Source of the DNA: an uncultured Verrucomicrobia subdivision 3 bacterium
GTDB lineage: Bacteria > Verrucomicrobiota > Verrucomicrobiia > Limisphaerales > DASXHY01
Direction: 5' to 3'
Length of the DNA stretch: 64,000 nucleotides
NCBI GenBank assembly: GCA_937890005.1
Contig: CALBZA010000034.1
Span: 1-64,000 of the forward strand
Positions 1 to 8,725 of the stretch are shown one piece after another. Below the pieces are notes generated by a model, which worked only from the letters and a program-made list of their open reading frames with translations, did no database searches and had not been told where the DNA came from. How positions within the stretch are numbered: position 1 is the first letter of the stretch; each line of letters opens with the position of its first letter. A program made the translations under genes and the position numbers.

Positions 1-1
1 C

Positions 2-661
2 AAAAGAACCGAAAAATCGTCACTTTCGCAGTCGAATAGCGGAAGTCGGGTTAGCCGTGGATCGGCAACGTCGAACAGTAAGATCGGCATCGCCATGCGC
101 GAGACATTGGCCGCCGATTCCAAGTCGGTCATGAATCTCTTTGACGATGGACTGGACAAGGTTCGCGTCGCGTATCGGACTGCCACGGGGGGTGGTACCA
201 GTTACTTCACCGCTGCCACCAACAACACCGTCCCGGTATGGTTGAAACTGGCCCGTGTCGGCACCAATTTCACGGGCTCGTATTCGTCCGATGGCTCCAA
301 TTGGACAACGCTGGGCACGGCGAGCGTCACGATGAGCAACACCATTTACGTTGGCCTGGTGGTGTGTTCGAGGAATACCGGTATCCTGAACACTGGCACG
401 TTCGACAACCTGTCCGGCGATGCCTGGTACACCGCGCCTGTCCTTCCAGGCATGGCGACCATTCAGGTTAACACGGACAATGGCGGGCAATTGATCTTGA
501 ACTGGCCGGCGGAACAGGGCTGGCGGCTTCAGGTCCAGACCAATCAGCCAGGCGTGGGTCTGACGACGAACTGGATCGACCTGAGCAACGCGTTGCCACC
601 TTTTACCAACGCTATCGACCCGGCGGCCCCGGCGGTCTTTTATCGCCTAAAGCTTCAGTGA
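2..661 (+). CDS. Secreted concanavalin-like (DUF1349-type) protein, 5' end outside window
   Basis: The frame is open from base 2, so the gene almost certainly begins upstream of the window; the first ATG (95) lies inside the domain. The stretch starting at IAMRETLAADS, with WLKLARVGTNFTGSYSSDG and TFDNLSG, matches the usual pattern of a laminin G/DUF1349-like beta-sandwich ('regulation of enolase' type) that binds glycans in secreted bacterial enzymes. The last 55 residues form a separate module (LNWP, then QVQTNQPGVGL, NW and a terminal FYRLKLQ). The same module closes several other secreted proteins in this window. The catalytic part, if any, is outside. The esterase gene begins 28 bases downstream, suggesting co-transcription. 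Confidence 0.7.
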   Translation, partial: KRTEKSSLSQSNSGSRVSRGSATSNSKIGIAMRETLAADSKSVMNLFDDGLDKVRVAYRTATGGGTSYFTAATNNTVPVWLKLARVGTNFTGSYSSDGSNWTTLGTASVTMSNTIYVGLVVCSRNTGILNTGTFDNLSGDAWYTAPVLPGMATIQVNTDNGGQLILNWPAEQGWRLQVQTNQPGVGLTTNWIDLSNALPPFTNAIDPAAPAVFYRLKLQ

Positions 662-689
662 TCGGATCGTTAATCGGTTCGCATGCTTT

Positions 690-1484
690 ATGATGAAATT
701 GTCTCTCTCTTTGTTATTGGGGTTCTCCGTGCTTTTGCCGTCCGTTGCGGACAGCGCTCCCCTCCCAGTTGCTCCGGAAGGGGCCGCCCGGAACAATCAA
801 GTGGTGGATTTGTTTTTCGTGGGCGGACAATCCAACGCGACCACGAACTTTTACGCCGGCATCCGATCGGTTCTGCTCGCTTCCGGACAGTTCCCCGGAT
901 GTGAGGTGGTATGGAAACAGCATTCCGGCAATCCGATTCACAACTGGTTCGACGGGAGCCGGCGCACGAATTACCTCGTGGACTTGTATGATCCCTCCGC
1001 CGCGGAGGGCGCGTTGGAAGCCGCGTGTAACAACCTTATCAAATCCGGAAAGAAGTACCGCCTTCGGGGCTTCTTCTGGTTCCAGGGCGAAGGCGACACC
1101 CACAATACGAACGAGGTCAACGCTTACACAGCCAAGTTCACCGGCATGCTGAACCAGCTCGCCACCGACCTGAACGACGGTCGTCCGGTGCCGTTTGCGA
1201 TCGCGCTTATCGGCTACAACACCAATCGCCCCCCTATGCCACCCCACGTTCCGCTGGACCAGCGCGGGCCAGTCCAGGCACTGCGCACGGTCCAGCGGAA
1301 CCTCGCCGTTCAATCCAGCATTGGCAGCTATGCCGACAGCTGGGATTATCCCCGGGTCGATACCTGGCATATTACTGCCAAGGGAGCGTTCGATTTCGGA
1401 TCCGCTCTGGCCAAGGCGTTTCTCGCCCAGCAAAATGGCGTCACCAATCCCGTCCCGAACCGGTCGGCGGCATCCGCTCACTGA
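690..1484 (+). CDS. SASA-family carbohydrate esterase (sialate O-acetylesterase-like)
   Basis: 264 residues with an N-terminal signal peptide (MMKLSLSLLLGFSVLLPSVA). Just after it comes FFVGGQSNA, the GQSN block carrying the nucleophilic serine of SASA/DUF303 esterases (SGNH-like). FFWFQGEGDT is the second conserved block, and DTWHITAKG near the C-terminus supplies the expected histidine. Family members remove acetyl groups from sialic acid, xylan or pectin in the periplasm or outside; the substrate here is not shown by sequence. Two adjacent ATGs (690 and 693) are both possible. It lies in a same-strand run with the GH28-like gene 46 bases downstream, which fits deacetylation before backbone cleavage. 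Confidence 0.82.
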   Translation: MMKLSLSLLLGFSVLLPSVADSAPLPVAPEGAARNNQVVDLFFVGGQSNATTNFYAGIRSVLLASGQFPGCEVVWKQHSGNPIHNWFDGSRRTNYLVDLYDPSAAEGALEAACNNLIKSGKKYRLRGFFWFQGEGDTHNTNEVNAYTAKFTGMLNQLATDLNDGRPVPFAIALIGYNTNRPPMPPHVPLDQRGPVQALRTVQRNLAVQSSIGSYADSWDYPRVDTWHITAKGAFDFGSALAKAFLAQQNGVTNPVPNRSAASAH

Positions 1485-1530
1485 CATCCGCGCCTGAAAC
1501 CGAAAACCTTTCGCGACCAGCATCACTTTT

Positions 1531-2976
1531 ATGCCCGCTCTCATCCAACGTTCGATCTTTATTTTGTGCCTGATCCTGCTCGCAACGTCGGTCATTGCCG
1601 AAACTGTCCCAACGGGTGGTGGATTTACCGACGCCGCGGAATTCGGCTTTTCGCCTGACGCAACAGGCCTGGAGAACACCGCGGCGCTTCAACGCGCGGT
1701 GGATCGCGGAGGCACCATCACCGTCAGCCGACCCGGAACCTACCTGATCGGCGGCACCGTCTATCTCGGCAGCCACACGTCACTGATCTTTGGCAACGGC
1801 GTCTTCCTCAAGAAAGTTGCCGAGAAGGAACCGTTCAACCATGTCCTGCTGAATAAAGGCGCGCTGACCAAAACCTACGACCGGGACATCACCGTGACCG
1901 GCCTCCACCTCATCATCAACGGAGTGGACGTCAACAAATGGCAGGTTTTCGGCCTGCGCGGCCAGATTGCGTTCTTTTACGTGCGGGACTTGCGCATCGA
2001 ACGGTTTCGCTGTGATGACCTGGGCGCGACGCAGTTCGGCATCCATGTATGCACCTTCGAGGACCTGCTCATCAACGACGTGATCGTCAAGGGACGCAAG
2101 GACGGTGTCCATCTGGGACGCGGCAAACGATTCAAGATAAGCAATGGCGTGTTTCAGACCGGCGATGATGCCATCGCGCTGAACGCGCACGATTATGCGA
2201 CGAGCAACCCGGAACTTGGCTGGATCGAGGACGGTGTGGTGGAGAACTGCCATGATCTCGCTGACCCAAAACAGAAGGCCGGATTTTTCTGCCGCATCCT
2301 GGCCGGAGCCTGGATTGACTGGAAGCCCGGCATGGAAGTGCAGCATTCCGACACCGTGGTGTCCGGAGGACGGCTTTATCGCGTGCAGGCGAAGGCGGAC
2401 GGCACCACTTACGAGTCACTCACCCGGCCCACGCACACGCAGGGAGCGCAGGTCCTCGACGGCATCAATTGGGGCGTGGTTCAGGAGGACGTGACCTACA
2501 CCGCCGGGGTTCGCAACGTGGTGTTCCGTGACATCTTTCTGTCGCAACCCCGCGTCGGGTTTTCGATCCACTTTGATTTCGGCGTGTGGAGCCGGTCGTA
2601 TTATCCGGGCGCGCCGATTCCGCAGCAGGAAAACCTGCTCTTCGACAATGTCCGCGTGCTGCACGATGAAAAATCCAGTTTCCTCTCGATCGCCACGCCG
2701 GTCGATACGGTCAGCCTGGTCAATTGCACGTTCCGCCGCAGTGGCATCGTGTTTCGGGGGGATCAGGCGTTGAGCGATTATTTGCCGACCCGGCTCAACT
2801 TCGTCGGGTGCGTCTTCAATCATCCGGGAACGATGGGACTTGTGGCCAATCAAGTGCCCAACAAGGTGATTTCCCTGAAGACCACGGCCAGTCTTGAGGC
2901 GGCCAGCTTTTCCGCCACTGTCTCGGCGGGCAAGGGTCAGATCAATGTGGACTCCGATCTGACCGGCTTGAAGTAG
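1531..2976 (+). CDS. Secreted right-handed beta-helix protein, pectate lyase superfamily/GH28-like
   Basis: 481 residues. A signal peptide (SIFILCLILLATSVIAE) is followed by the Pectate_lyase_3-type N-terminal block, with FTDAAEFGFSPDATGLENTAALQRAV and GGTITVSRPGTYLIGG. Short beta-helix rungs follow. FQTGDDAIALN resembles the paired-aspartate motif of GH28 polygalacturonases. The likely role is hydrolysis or lyase cleavage of an acidic plant or algal polysaccharide outside the cell; the exact activity is undetermined. It sits directly after the esterase gene and before the divergent-looking promoter motif at 2997, so the esterase and this gene probably form one transcript. Confidence 0.75.
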   Translation: MPALIQRSIFILCLILLATSVIAETVPTGGGFTDAAEFGFSPDATGLENTAALQRAVDRGGTITVSRPGTYLIGGTVYLGSHTSLIFGNGVFLKKVAEKEPFNHVLLNKGALTKTYDRDITVTGLHLIINGVDVNKWQVFGLRGQIAFFYVRDLRIERFRCDDLGATQFGIHVCTFEDLLINDVIVKGRKDGVHLGRGKRFKISNGVFQTGDDAIALNAHDYATSNPELGWIEDGVVENCHDLADPKQKAGFFCRILAGAWIDWKPGMEVQHSDTVVSGGRLYRVQAKADGTTYESLTRPTHTQGAQVLDGINWGVVQEDVTYTAGVRNVVFRDIFLSQPRVGFSIHFDFGVWSRSYYPGAPIPQQENLLFDNVRVLHDEKSSFLSIATPVDTVSLVNCTFRRSGIVFRGDQALSDYLPTRLNFVGCVFNHPGTMGLVANQVPNKVISLKTTASLEAASFSATVSAGKGQINVDSDLTGLK

Positions 2977-2996
2977 CCCTGCTTGAACGGGAAAAA

Positions 2997-3045
2997 CCTA
3001 AACTTTTCTAGGATTCTCCAAATCGCCACGGCCATTAGAGTTGAG
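2997..3045 (+). promoter_or_regulatory. Promoter-like element, CCTA-N8-TAGG plus TTAGAGTTGAG (copy 1)
   Basis: cctaaacttttctaggat (an inverted CCTA/TAGG with an 8-base spacer) begins at 2997 and ttagagttgag at 3035. Exactly the same two blocks with the same 38-base start-to-start spacing recur at 7740 and 7778. The intervening bases differ, which argues for a functional bipartite site rather than a copied segment. It lies 112 bases before the ATG of the autotransporter-repeat gene. Confidence 0.55.
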
Positions 3046-3108
3046 ACGTTCTGACGGAACAAAATCTCTTGTTCAACCCCACCATCCAGACCTGAATTCA
3101 AAACGACA

Positions 3109-6100
3109 ATGAGAACCACAACCCCCAAAAAAATTGCCAGTCTCCTGGCGCTTTGTCTTGCCCTCACCGTCTTTGTGACCGTCCCCGCCGCGGCGCAAAA
3201 TTTCACCTGGAATGGCAATGGGTTTAACGCCAATTGGTCCGTGGGTGAAAACTGGAATGGCGATGTCGCTCCCTCACCCGAGGTTTTCAATGGAACGTTG
3301 ACCTTCAGCGGCAGTTCCCGGCTCGTGAATTTCAACGACATCGAGGGGTTGTCGATCACGAACCTCGTCCTCAACACCAGCAGTTGGAACATCTCGGGCA
3401 ACGCCCTTCAGCTCTTTCCAAGCGGCAATGCCATCGAGATCGGCGCGGGCCTCCACTCGACCATCGCCAATGACATCACCGTGATGACTACCGGCAAGAC
3501 CTTGCAGACCGGCAGCACGGGCGCGGGAAGCCTCACTCTTTCCGGTTCCTTCAACGCGGGCGCCAACGAAATCCGCAAAGACGGCACCGGCAGTTCCGTC
3601 ATTTTCAACGGCAACGGCAAGACCGTCACCATGGGCCTGTTCGTTGTTCGCAAGGGATTCATCACCTTCACCAACGGTGTTGCAGCCACGCTGTCCTCGC
3701 TTCAGATCGGCAACGATGGCAACCAGGTCGGCATCGTGAATGTCGGCGGAGACGACACCTCGGTTCATGCCTCGGCGAGCATCGAAACCGGACGAAACAC
3801 CGGGAGCAACGAAGGGCGCCTGAATGTTTCCGGGGGCACCGTTTCGGCCAACATCCTTTTGACCGGCCAGAACGCCGGCACCCTCAACACCAGCGGCATC
3901 TACCAGTCGGGCGGCATCATCAAGGCGAACAACCTCCGCGCCGCGAACAACGGGCCAAGCATGATTCAGGTTTCCGGCGGCACCATGATCATCACCAATG
4001 GAAACGAATCCTCCACCACCTATGGCCTTCACCAGAATGGCAGCAGCGTCCTGACCATTTCCGGCGACGGCGAGGTCATCATCGGGACCGGCGACAATCA
4101 GAAATGGAACCTCGCCGCGGGCGCGGCCAGCGGCACGCTCAATCTGAATGGCGGCACGCTCTCCGTCTTCGGCTTCACCAAGATGAACGCTTCCGCCACC
4201 ACGATCATCAACCTGGATGGTGGCACACTGAGGAGCCTCGGCAATGCCGCCGACTGGCTGAATGACCTGGCGAATACCACGGTGAATGTCGGCAACGGGG
4301 GAGCAGTCATTGACAACAACGGCTTTGCCATCACGATTTCTGAGCCGCTTCTCAACAACGGGTCCGGTGGCCTGACCAAGCTCGGCGGTGGCGTCCTCAC
4401 GCTCGCTGGCGCCAACACTTACGTCGGCGACACGGTGGTTTCCGCCGGCGTGCTCGCGCTCACCAACGGCGCGGCCATCGCCGATACCTCGACGCTGAAG
4501 ATCGAGTCGGGTGCGCAAGTGCAGGTGGACACGGCCGAAACGGTCCAAGGTCTTTACCTGGCGGGTGTCCTGCAGGTTGCCGGCACCTGGGGTTCCAGCG
4601 CCTCGGGCGCGGCCAATGTCAACGACACCTACTTCACCGGAACAGAGGTGTTGACGGTGCTTAATGGCGCCACTCCCAACCTCACACCCACGGATATCAC
4701 TCTGGCCCCGGATTCGATCACGGAAAACAACGCCTTCGGTGCTCTCGTCGGAACCTTCAGCACCGAAGATCCCAATCTGGGCGACACCTTCACCTACACC
4801 CTTGTCAGCGGCACGGGCGACACGGACAACTTCCGGTTCTCCATCGACGGGGATCAGTTGCTGGCCGCGGAAACCTTCAGCGTTGACAACGACACCGATT
4901 ACTCGATCCGGGTGCGCAGCACGGATCAAGGCGGTCTCTCCGTCGAGAAGACGATTCTCGTCAAGATCTTCGCCGCCAATGTCCCAACGGATATTGTTCT
5001 GTCGAGCACCTCGATCGGCTCCAACTATGTGGCGCCCGCGAATCTGGCAACCTTGAGCGCCGTGGATCTGGATCCGGGCGAAACCTTCACGTTCGCTCTG
5101 GCATCCGGCGCGGGCGACACGGACAATGCCTCCTTCAGCATCACCGGAAACCAGTTGAGCATCATCGACCAGCTTCCGGTCGGCAACTATTCCATCCGCA
5201 TCGGCGTCACCGATTCAACAAGCGAGTATTTCGAAAAGGCCGTCACCATCACGGTCAACCCGGCCTTCATCTGGAGCGGGACCGGGCCGGACAATCTCTG
5301 GTCCACGGCCTTGAACTGGGTGGACAACGCCAGCCCGGCGGGATTCGTCGCTGACCTGGTCTTTACCAACGCCCTGCAGACCGACAATTACAACGACATC
5401 GTCGGCCTGACAACCTCCGGCTTGAAATTCTCGGATCCTTCGCCGCTGGACACCAATGATGTCCTCATCGAGTTCGCCGACTGGACGGTTTCGGGCAACC
5501 CGCTGACCATCGCGGTGCCCGTCAGCAACGGCGCAGGCGTCCACGGATCCGCCGGCAAGACCGTCGTGATTTCCAATGACATCACTGTGGCCGCCAGCCC
5601 GGGCGCCAACAACCGGACCACCCTCTTCACCACACACTGGGCTTCGAACTCCGTGGTGGTATTGAGTGGCAACTATGACGCCGGATCTGCCGGCGGCGAC
5701 GTGTGGAAAGACGGCGGCGGCACGACCAACTCGCCGAGCACGCTCGTGTTCAATGGCAGTGGCAAAATGGTAACCGGCAGATCCCTGACCGTTCGCAAAG
5801 GCGCAATTGTCTTCGAGAATGGCGTCACCGCAAACTTCACTGGGGCCGACAGCACTCTGGGACTTGATGTTCCCTGGCACGAAAATTCACCCTCGACAGA
5901 CATCAGGGGCGAGGGAACCTCGGTAATCTTCGGCAACACCCTCAGGGTCGCCAGTCAGGTGAGCGACTCGAAGCTGAAGATCTCCTCGGGCGCCAGCCTG
6001 ACAGTGAGCAACATTCTGATGACTGGAGGCGGCACTTTCTATCGCGACCGGATCTTACTGGACGGCGGCACCCTCAACGTTGGAAGCGCGGTGATCATGG

Positions 6101-7281
6101 GCCAGGCGGCCCTCGCGGACGCCACCAACGGCTGGTATCAGACCGGAGGAAATGCCTATGTGACCGGCGCCTTCCGCGCGGGTAACAACGGTCCCACGAC
6201 CGTTGAGATCAGCGGGGGATTGCTGCTGGTGACCAATCCGGATGGAATGCATCTGGCGGAAAAGGGCAGCACGACCATGACCCTCGGCGGTTCCGGTGTG
6301 GTGCAATGCGGACCCGCTGGCCAGAATCGCTTCCTGCTGGTTCAGGACTCGGGAACGGCTGGGGAGGGCACGCTCAACCTGAATGTCGGCGGAACCATCC
6401 GGCTCACCGCCTTCGGCCGGAATAACACGACCCTTCCGGTCACCGTCAATTTCAATGGCGGCACCCTGGAGTTCCCATCCACGAGCACGACATTGATCCC
6501 GGATTACGCCAACACCACCTGGAACATTTTGAGCGGCTTGACCGTTGACGTGACGGCTGGAGGTTCGGCGGCCGTTAACGGACCGCTCGTCGCGGCTGGT
6601 TCCGGTGGATTGACCAAGACGGGCGCGGGGGCATTACTCCTGAACGGCGCCAACAGTTACACCGGCGTGACGACGGTCTCCGCCGGCAAGTTGGGCGGCA
6701 TCGGTACCATTGCCGGGAATGTTGTCACGGCGGCGGGAGCCAGCGTCGCTCCGGGCACCAACGACATTGGCACGCTCACGATCAACGGCAATCTCAGCTC
6801 CGGGGGCGGCTTCGCCATTGAGGTGAACACGTCCCTCGGCCAGTCGAGCGATCTGCTGGTCGTTTCCGGCACCCTGACCCAAACCGGCCCTGGAATCCTT
6901 ACCGTTTCGAATCTGGGTCCGGCCCTGGTGATCGGACAGAAGTTCTATCCGTTCAACGGCAAGGTGCTCACGGGCGGAGCATTGCTGACCGTCACGTCTC
7001 TGGATCCATCCGTCGGATTCATCAACAATCTCGCGGTGGATGGCAGCATTGAGGTCGCGCCGGCGGCGCCGGTTCCGGCCGAGATCACCAGCACCCTTGT
7101 CTCCGGCGGCGCGGAGATCCGATTGGACTGGCCGGCCGGTCAAGGCTGGAGACTCGAACGCCAGACCAACAGTCTCGCGGTTGGTCTGAGCGCGAACTGG
7201 GTTGAGGTGGCCACGGAGCCGCCCTACACCAACGCCGTGAACATCGCGCCGTCCACGTTCTTCCGTCTGGTGTATCCTTGA
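3109..7281 (+). CDS. Giant autotransporter-associated beta-strand repeat surface protein
   Basis: 1390 residues with a signal peptide (MRTTTPKKIASLLALCLALTVF, cleaved near AAAQ). The protein has two similar halves, each starting with a W-rich block (FTWNGNGFNANWS; FIWSGTGPDNLWS) and continuing into Gly/Asn/Thr-rich beta-helix repeats. Each half ends in an autotransporter-associated repeat (GGGVLTLAGANTYVGDT near 425; GAGALLLNGANSYTGVT near 1170). Between the halves, at about 525-720, lie two cadherin-like domains (PTDITLAPDSITENNAFG; PTDIVLSSTSIGSNY) that may bind calcium. The C-terminus is the LDWP...FFRLVYP module shared with other secreted proteins here. No beta-barrel translocator is visible, so export and anchoring must differ from classical autotransporters. 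Its function is unknown; adhesion or a surface layer is a guess. Confidence 0.85.
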   Translation: MRTTTPKKIASLLALCLALTVFVTVPAAAQNFTWNGNGFNANWSVGENWNGDVAPSPEVFNGTLTFSGSSRLVNFNDIEGLSITNLVLNTSSWNISGNALQLFPSGNAIEIGAGLHSTIANDITVMTTGKTLQTGSTGAGSLTLSGSFNAGANEIRKDGTGSSVIFNGNGKTVTMGLFVVRKGFITFTNGVAATLSSLQIGNDGNQVGIVNVGGDDTSVHASASIETGRNTGSNEGRLNVSGGTVSANILLTGQNAGTLNTSGIYQSGGIIKANNLRAANNGPSMIQVSGGTMIITNGNESSTTYGLHQNGSSVLTISGDGEVIIGTGDNQKWNLAAGAASGTLNLNGGTLSVFGFTKMNASATTIINLDGGTLRSLGNAADWLNDLANTTVNVGNGGAVIDNNGFAITISEPLLNNGSGGLTKLGGGVLTLAGANTYVGDTVVSAGVLALTNGAAIADTSTLKIESGAQVQVDTAETVQGLYLAGVLQVAGTWGSSASGAANVNDTYFTGTEVLTVLNGATPNLTPTDITLAPDSITENNAFGALVGTFSTEDPNLGDTFTYTLVSGTGDTDNFRFSIDGDQLLAAETFSVDNDTDYSIRVRSTDQGGLSVEKTILVKIFAANVPTDIVLSSTSIGSNYVAPANLATLSAVDLDPGETFTFALASGAGDTDNASFSITGNQLSIIDQLPVGNYSIRIGVTDSTSEYFEKAVTITVNPAFIWSGTGPDNLWSTALNWVDNASPAGFVADLVFTNALQTDNYNDIVGLTTSGLKFSDPSPLDTNDVLIEFADWTVSGNPLTIAVPVSNGAGVHGSAGKTVVISNDITVAASPGANNRTTLFTTHWASNSVVVLSGNYDAGSAGGDVWKDGGGTTNSPSTLVFNGSGKMVTGRSLTVRKGAIVFENGVTANFTGADSTLGLDVPWHENSPSTDIRGEGTSVIFGNTLRVASQVSDSKLKISSGASLTVSNILMTGGGTFYRDRILLDGGTLNVGSAVIMGQAALADATNGWYQTGGNAYVTGAFRAGNNGPTTVEISGGLLLVTNPDGMHLAEKGSTTMTLGGSGVVQCGPAGQNRFLLVQDSGTAGEGTLNLNVGGTIRLTAFGRNNTTLPVTVNFNGGTLEFPSTSTTLIPDYANTTWNILSGLTVDVTAGGSAAVNGPLVAAGSGGLTKTGAGALLLNGANSYTGVTTVSAGKLGGIGTIAGNVVTAAGASVAPGTNDIGTLTINGNLSSGGGFAIEVNTSLGQSSDLLVVSGTLTQTGPGILTVSNLGPALVIGQKFYPFNGKVLTGGALLTVTSLDPSVGFINNLAVDGSIEVAPAAPVPAEITSTLVSGGAEIRLDWPAGQGWRLERQTNSLAVGLSANWVEVATEPPYTNAVNIAPSTFFRLVYP

Positions 7282-7403
7282 ACGCATCGGTGCGGAAAGC
7301 CGCACCATCGTTCCTCTCCTGGTAATTGTTGGGTTGGTGTGCGGGCCGTCATTCAATGACGGCCTGCCTCGTTTTCGGATAGAGTGGTTCCGGCAAACGC
7401 CGG

Positions 7404-7497
7404 TTGAGTCGTCTGCAAAGGTTGCAACTGCCGGAGCGCAGGCATTGCTCCGCCCGAATCCAAAGAAACTCGCGGAGCAATGCTCCGCGCCCCGCTG
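7404..7497 (-). repeat. Dispersed repeat with gcggagcaatgctccgc palindromes (copy 1)
   Basis: Read on the minus strand this is closely similar, roughly three quarters to four fifths identical by eye, to 53703-53795 on the plus strand. Shared landmarks in order are cggggcgcggagcattgct, ccgcg-gtttctt, cgggcg, cggttgc-type and cttgcagacgactc. It holds a perfect palindrome, cgcggagcaatgctccgcg, at 7471-7489. Both copies are intergenic. Confidence 0.6.
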
Positions 7498-7739
7498 GCC
7501 AGATTACCTCTTGCGAAAGTTTCCGGTCGAGGGGTGCCGCATCAAAGCCTGTGCCGGTTTGGTCTTTGCGAAGCGACGCTGGAAAATCGGGCGGCTTTAC
7601 GCGGCTGTTCGGCTTCAGGCGATCGGCTGCGCGAGATGAATTTCACGCCGAAAGTTTCCAGGATTTTCTCCGCCGCGATGCCGCAATCATTGTCATCGGA
7701 CAGCCTGAGATCGCTTGCGATGGCATCACTGTGGATGAA

Positions 7740-7788
7740 CCTAAACTTTTCTAGGATAGTTGGGCGGCAAGTGTTTGTTAGAGTTGAG
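7740..7788 (+). promoter_or_regulatory. Promoter-like element, CCTA-N8-TAGG plus TTAGAGTTGAG (copy 2)
   Basis: Identical in both conserved blocks and in their spacing to the site at 2997. It lies 79 bases before the ATG of the pseudopilin gene at 7819, suggesting that this gene and the autotransporter-repeat gene share a regulator or a sigma factor. Confidence 0.55.
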
Positions 7789-7818
7789 CCGGATAGCGCA
7801 ACGACTTGACTTGATTCC

Positions 7819-8622
7819 ATGAACGTGAACAACCCTCAAACTCCGAAAGCCGGCGGCAATGTCATTCGGAGAGCATCAGGTTTCACCCTGATTGAACTGT
7901 TGGTAGTGATTGCCATCATCGCCATTTTAGCAGCGATGCTGTTGCCGGCGCTGGCCAAGGCCAAGGAAAAGGCCAAGCGGATTTCCTGCGTCAACAACAT
8001 GAAACAGATGGGGCTGGCGTTTCAGATGTATCTTGGTGACAACAACGACGTGTTTCCGTTGGGTTACGTTTCTGACGGCTCCACGTTTGTGCTGTCCTTC
8101 GACGATTTCCTGGCTGAATACATCGGCCTCCAGCTGTCTGACGAGCAAAAGCTCGCCACATACTTTCCCACCAATCAGTCGCCCAGAACTCTGGTCTGCC
8201 CGGCGGACAACATCCAGCGGGGCGGTGTGGGCAGCATCTACAACAATATTCCGCGTTCCTATTCCATGCCCCGCCCTGCCGGTCGGCTTTACCACATCAA
8301 CCGTCTCGCTGCGGGCGTGGCCACCGCGGACAACGTCAACCCCACCTCCCGCAAGGTAAAGGTGAGCATCGTCCAAACCGCCTCCGACACCATCATGCTC
8401 CTGGAGCGTCCGACGGAGGGGAATATCTGCGGCGGCCAAAACTATTCCGTTACTGACTCGCCAAATCAGGCGGGGTTGGTAGTGAACAAGTCATTCCACA
8501 AAGACCGGTTCTCATGGCTCTTTGTCGATTCCCACGTGGAGTCGCTCCGGGACCAGGACACCATCGGCAACGGCACAATGGATGATCCGAGGGGCATGTG
8601 GACCTTGGATAACCGGGACTAG
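7819..8622 (+). CDS. Pseudopilin-like protein (prepilin-type N-terminal cleavage/methylation domain)
   Basis: 267 residues. After a 20-residue leader comes RASGFTLIELLVVIAII, the type IV prepilin/GspG-type motif with Gly before the cleavage site, Phe at +1 and Glu at +5. A hydrophobic helix and LLPALAKAKEKAKRISCVNNMKQMG follow, as in Verrucomicrobia/Planctomycetes DUF1559-type proteins. The C-terminal FHKDRFSWLFVDSHVE is a variant of the H-X9-DG motif, with DS in place of DG. Such proteins are processed by a PilD-like peptidase and are thought to form pseudopili or surface fibres. No secretion genes lie nearby. The gene has its own promoter-like element at 7740. Confidence 0.85.
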   Translation: MNVNNPQTPKAGGNVIRRASGFTLIELLVVIAIIAILAAMLLPALAKAKEKAKRISCVNNMKQMGLAFQMYLGDNNDVFPLGYVSDGSTFVLSFDDFLAEYIGLQLSDEQKLATYFPTNQSPRTLVCPADNIQRGGVGSIYNNIPRSYSMPRPAGRLYHINRLAAGVATADNVNPTSRKVKVSIVQTASDTIMLLERPTEGNICGGQNYSVTDSPNQAGLVVNKSFHKDRFSWLFVDSHVESLRDQDTIGNGTMDDPRGMWTLDNRD

Positions 8623-8725
8623 TCGCCATAAGACGGATGCTTCGGTCGCCTGGTCGGGTTCGAACAAGTGAATGCACCGTTCTGCACTCGCCAATCCCCC
8701 TCCATGCACACAAGGACGGATGTTT

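Larger units (their letters stand above)
7282..7818. other. Gene-free 537-bp intergenic stretch
   Basis: I see no convincing gene. The stretch contains the dispersed palindromic repeat at 7404-7497 and the bipartite promoter-like element at 7740-7788. The short open frames at 7404-7809 lack family similarity, ribosome binding sites and consistent codon bias. Confidence 0.5.

Noticed and set aside
3274..4929. 551-codon open frame antisense to the autotransporter-repeat gene
   Set aside because: Its sequence is Val/Gly/Arg/Asp-rich shadow coding of the high-GC repeat gene, without domains or a signal peptide, while the plus strand has clear repeats and a signal peptide.
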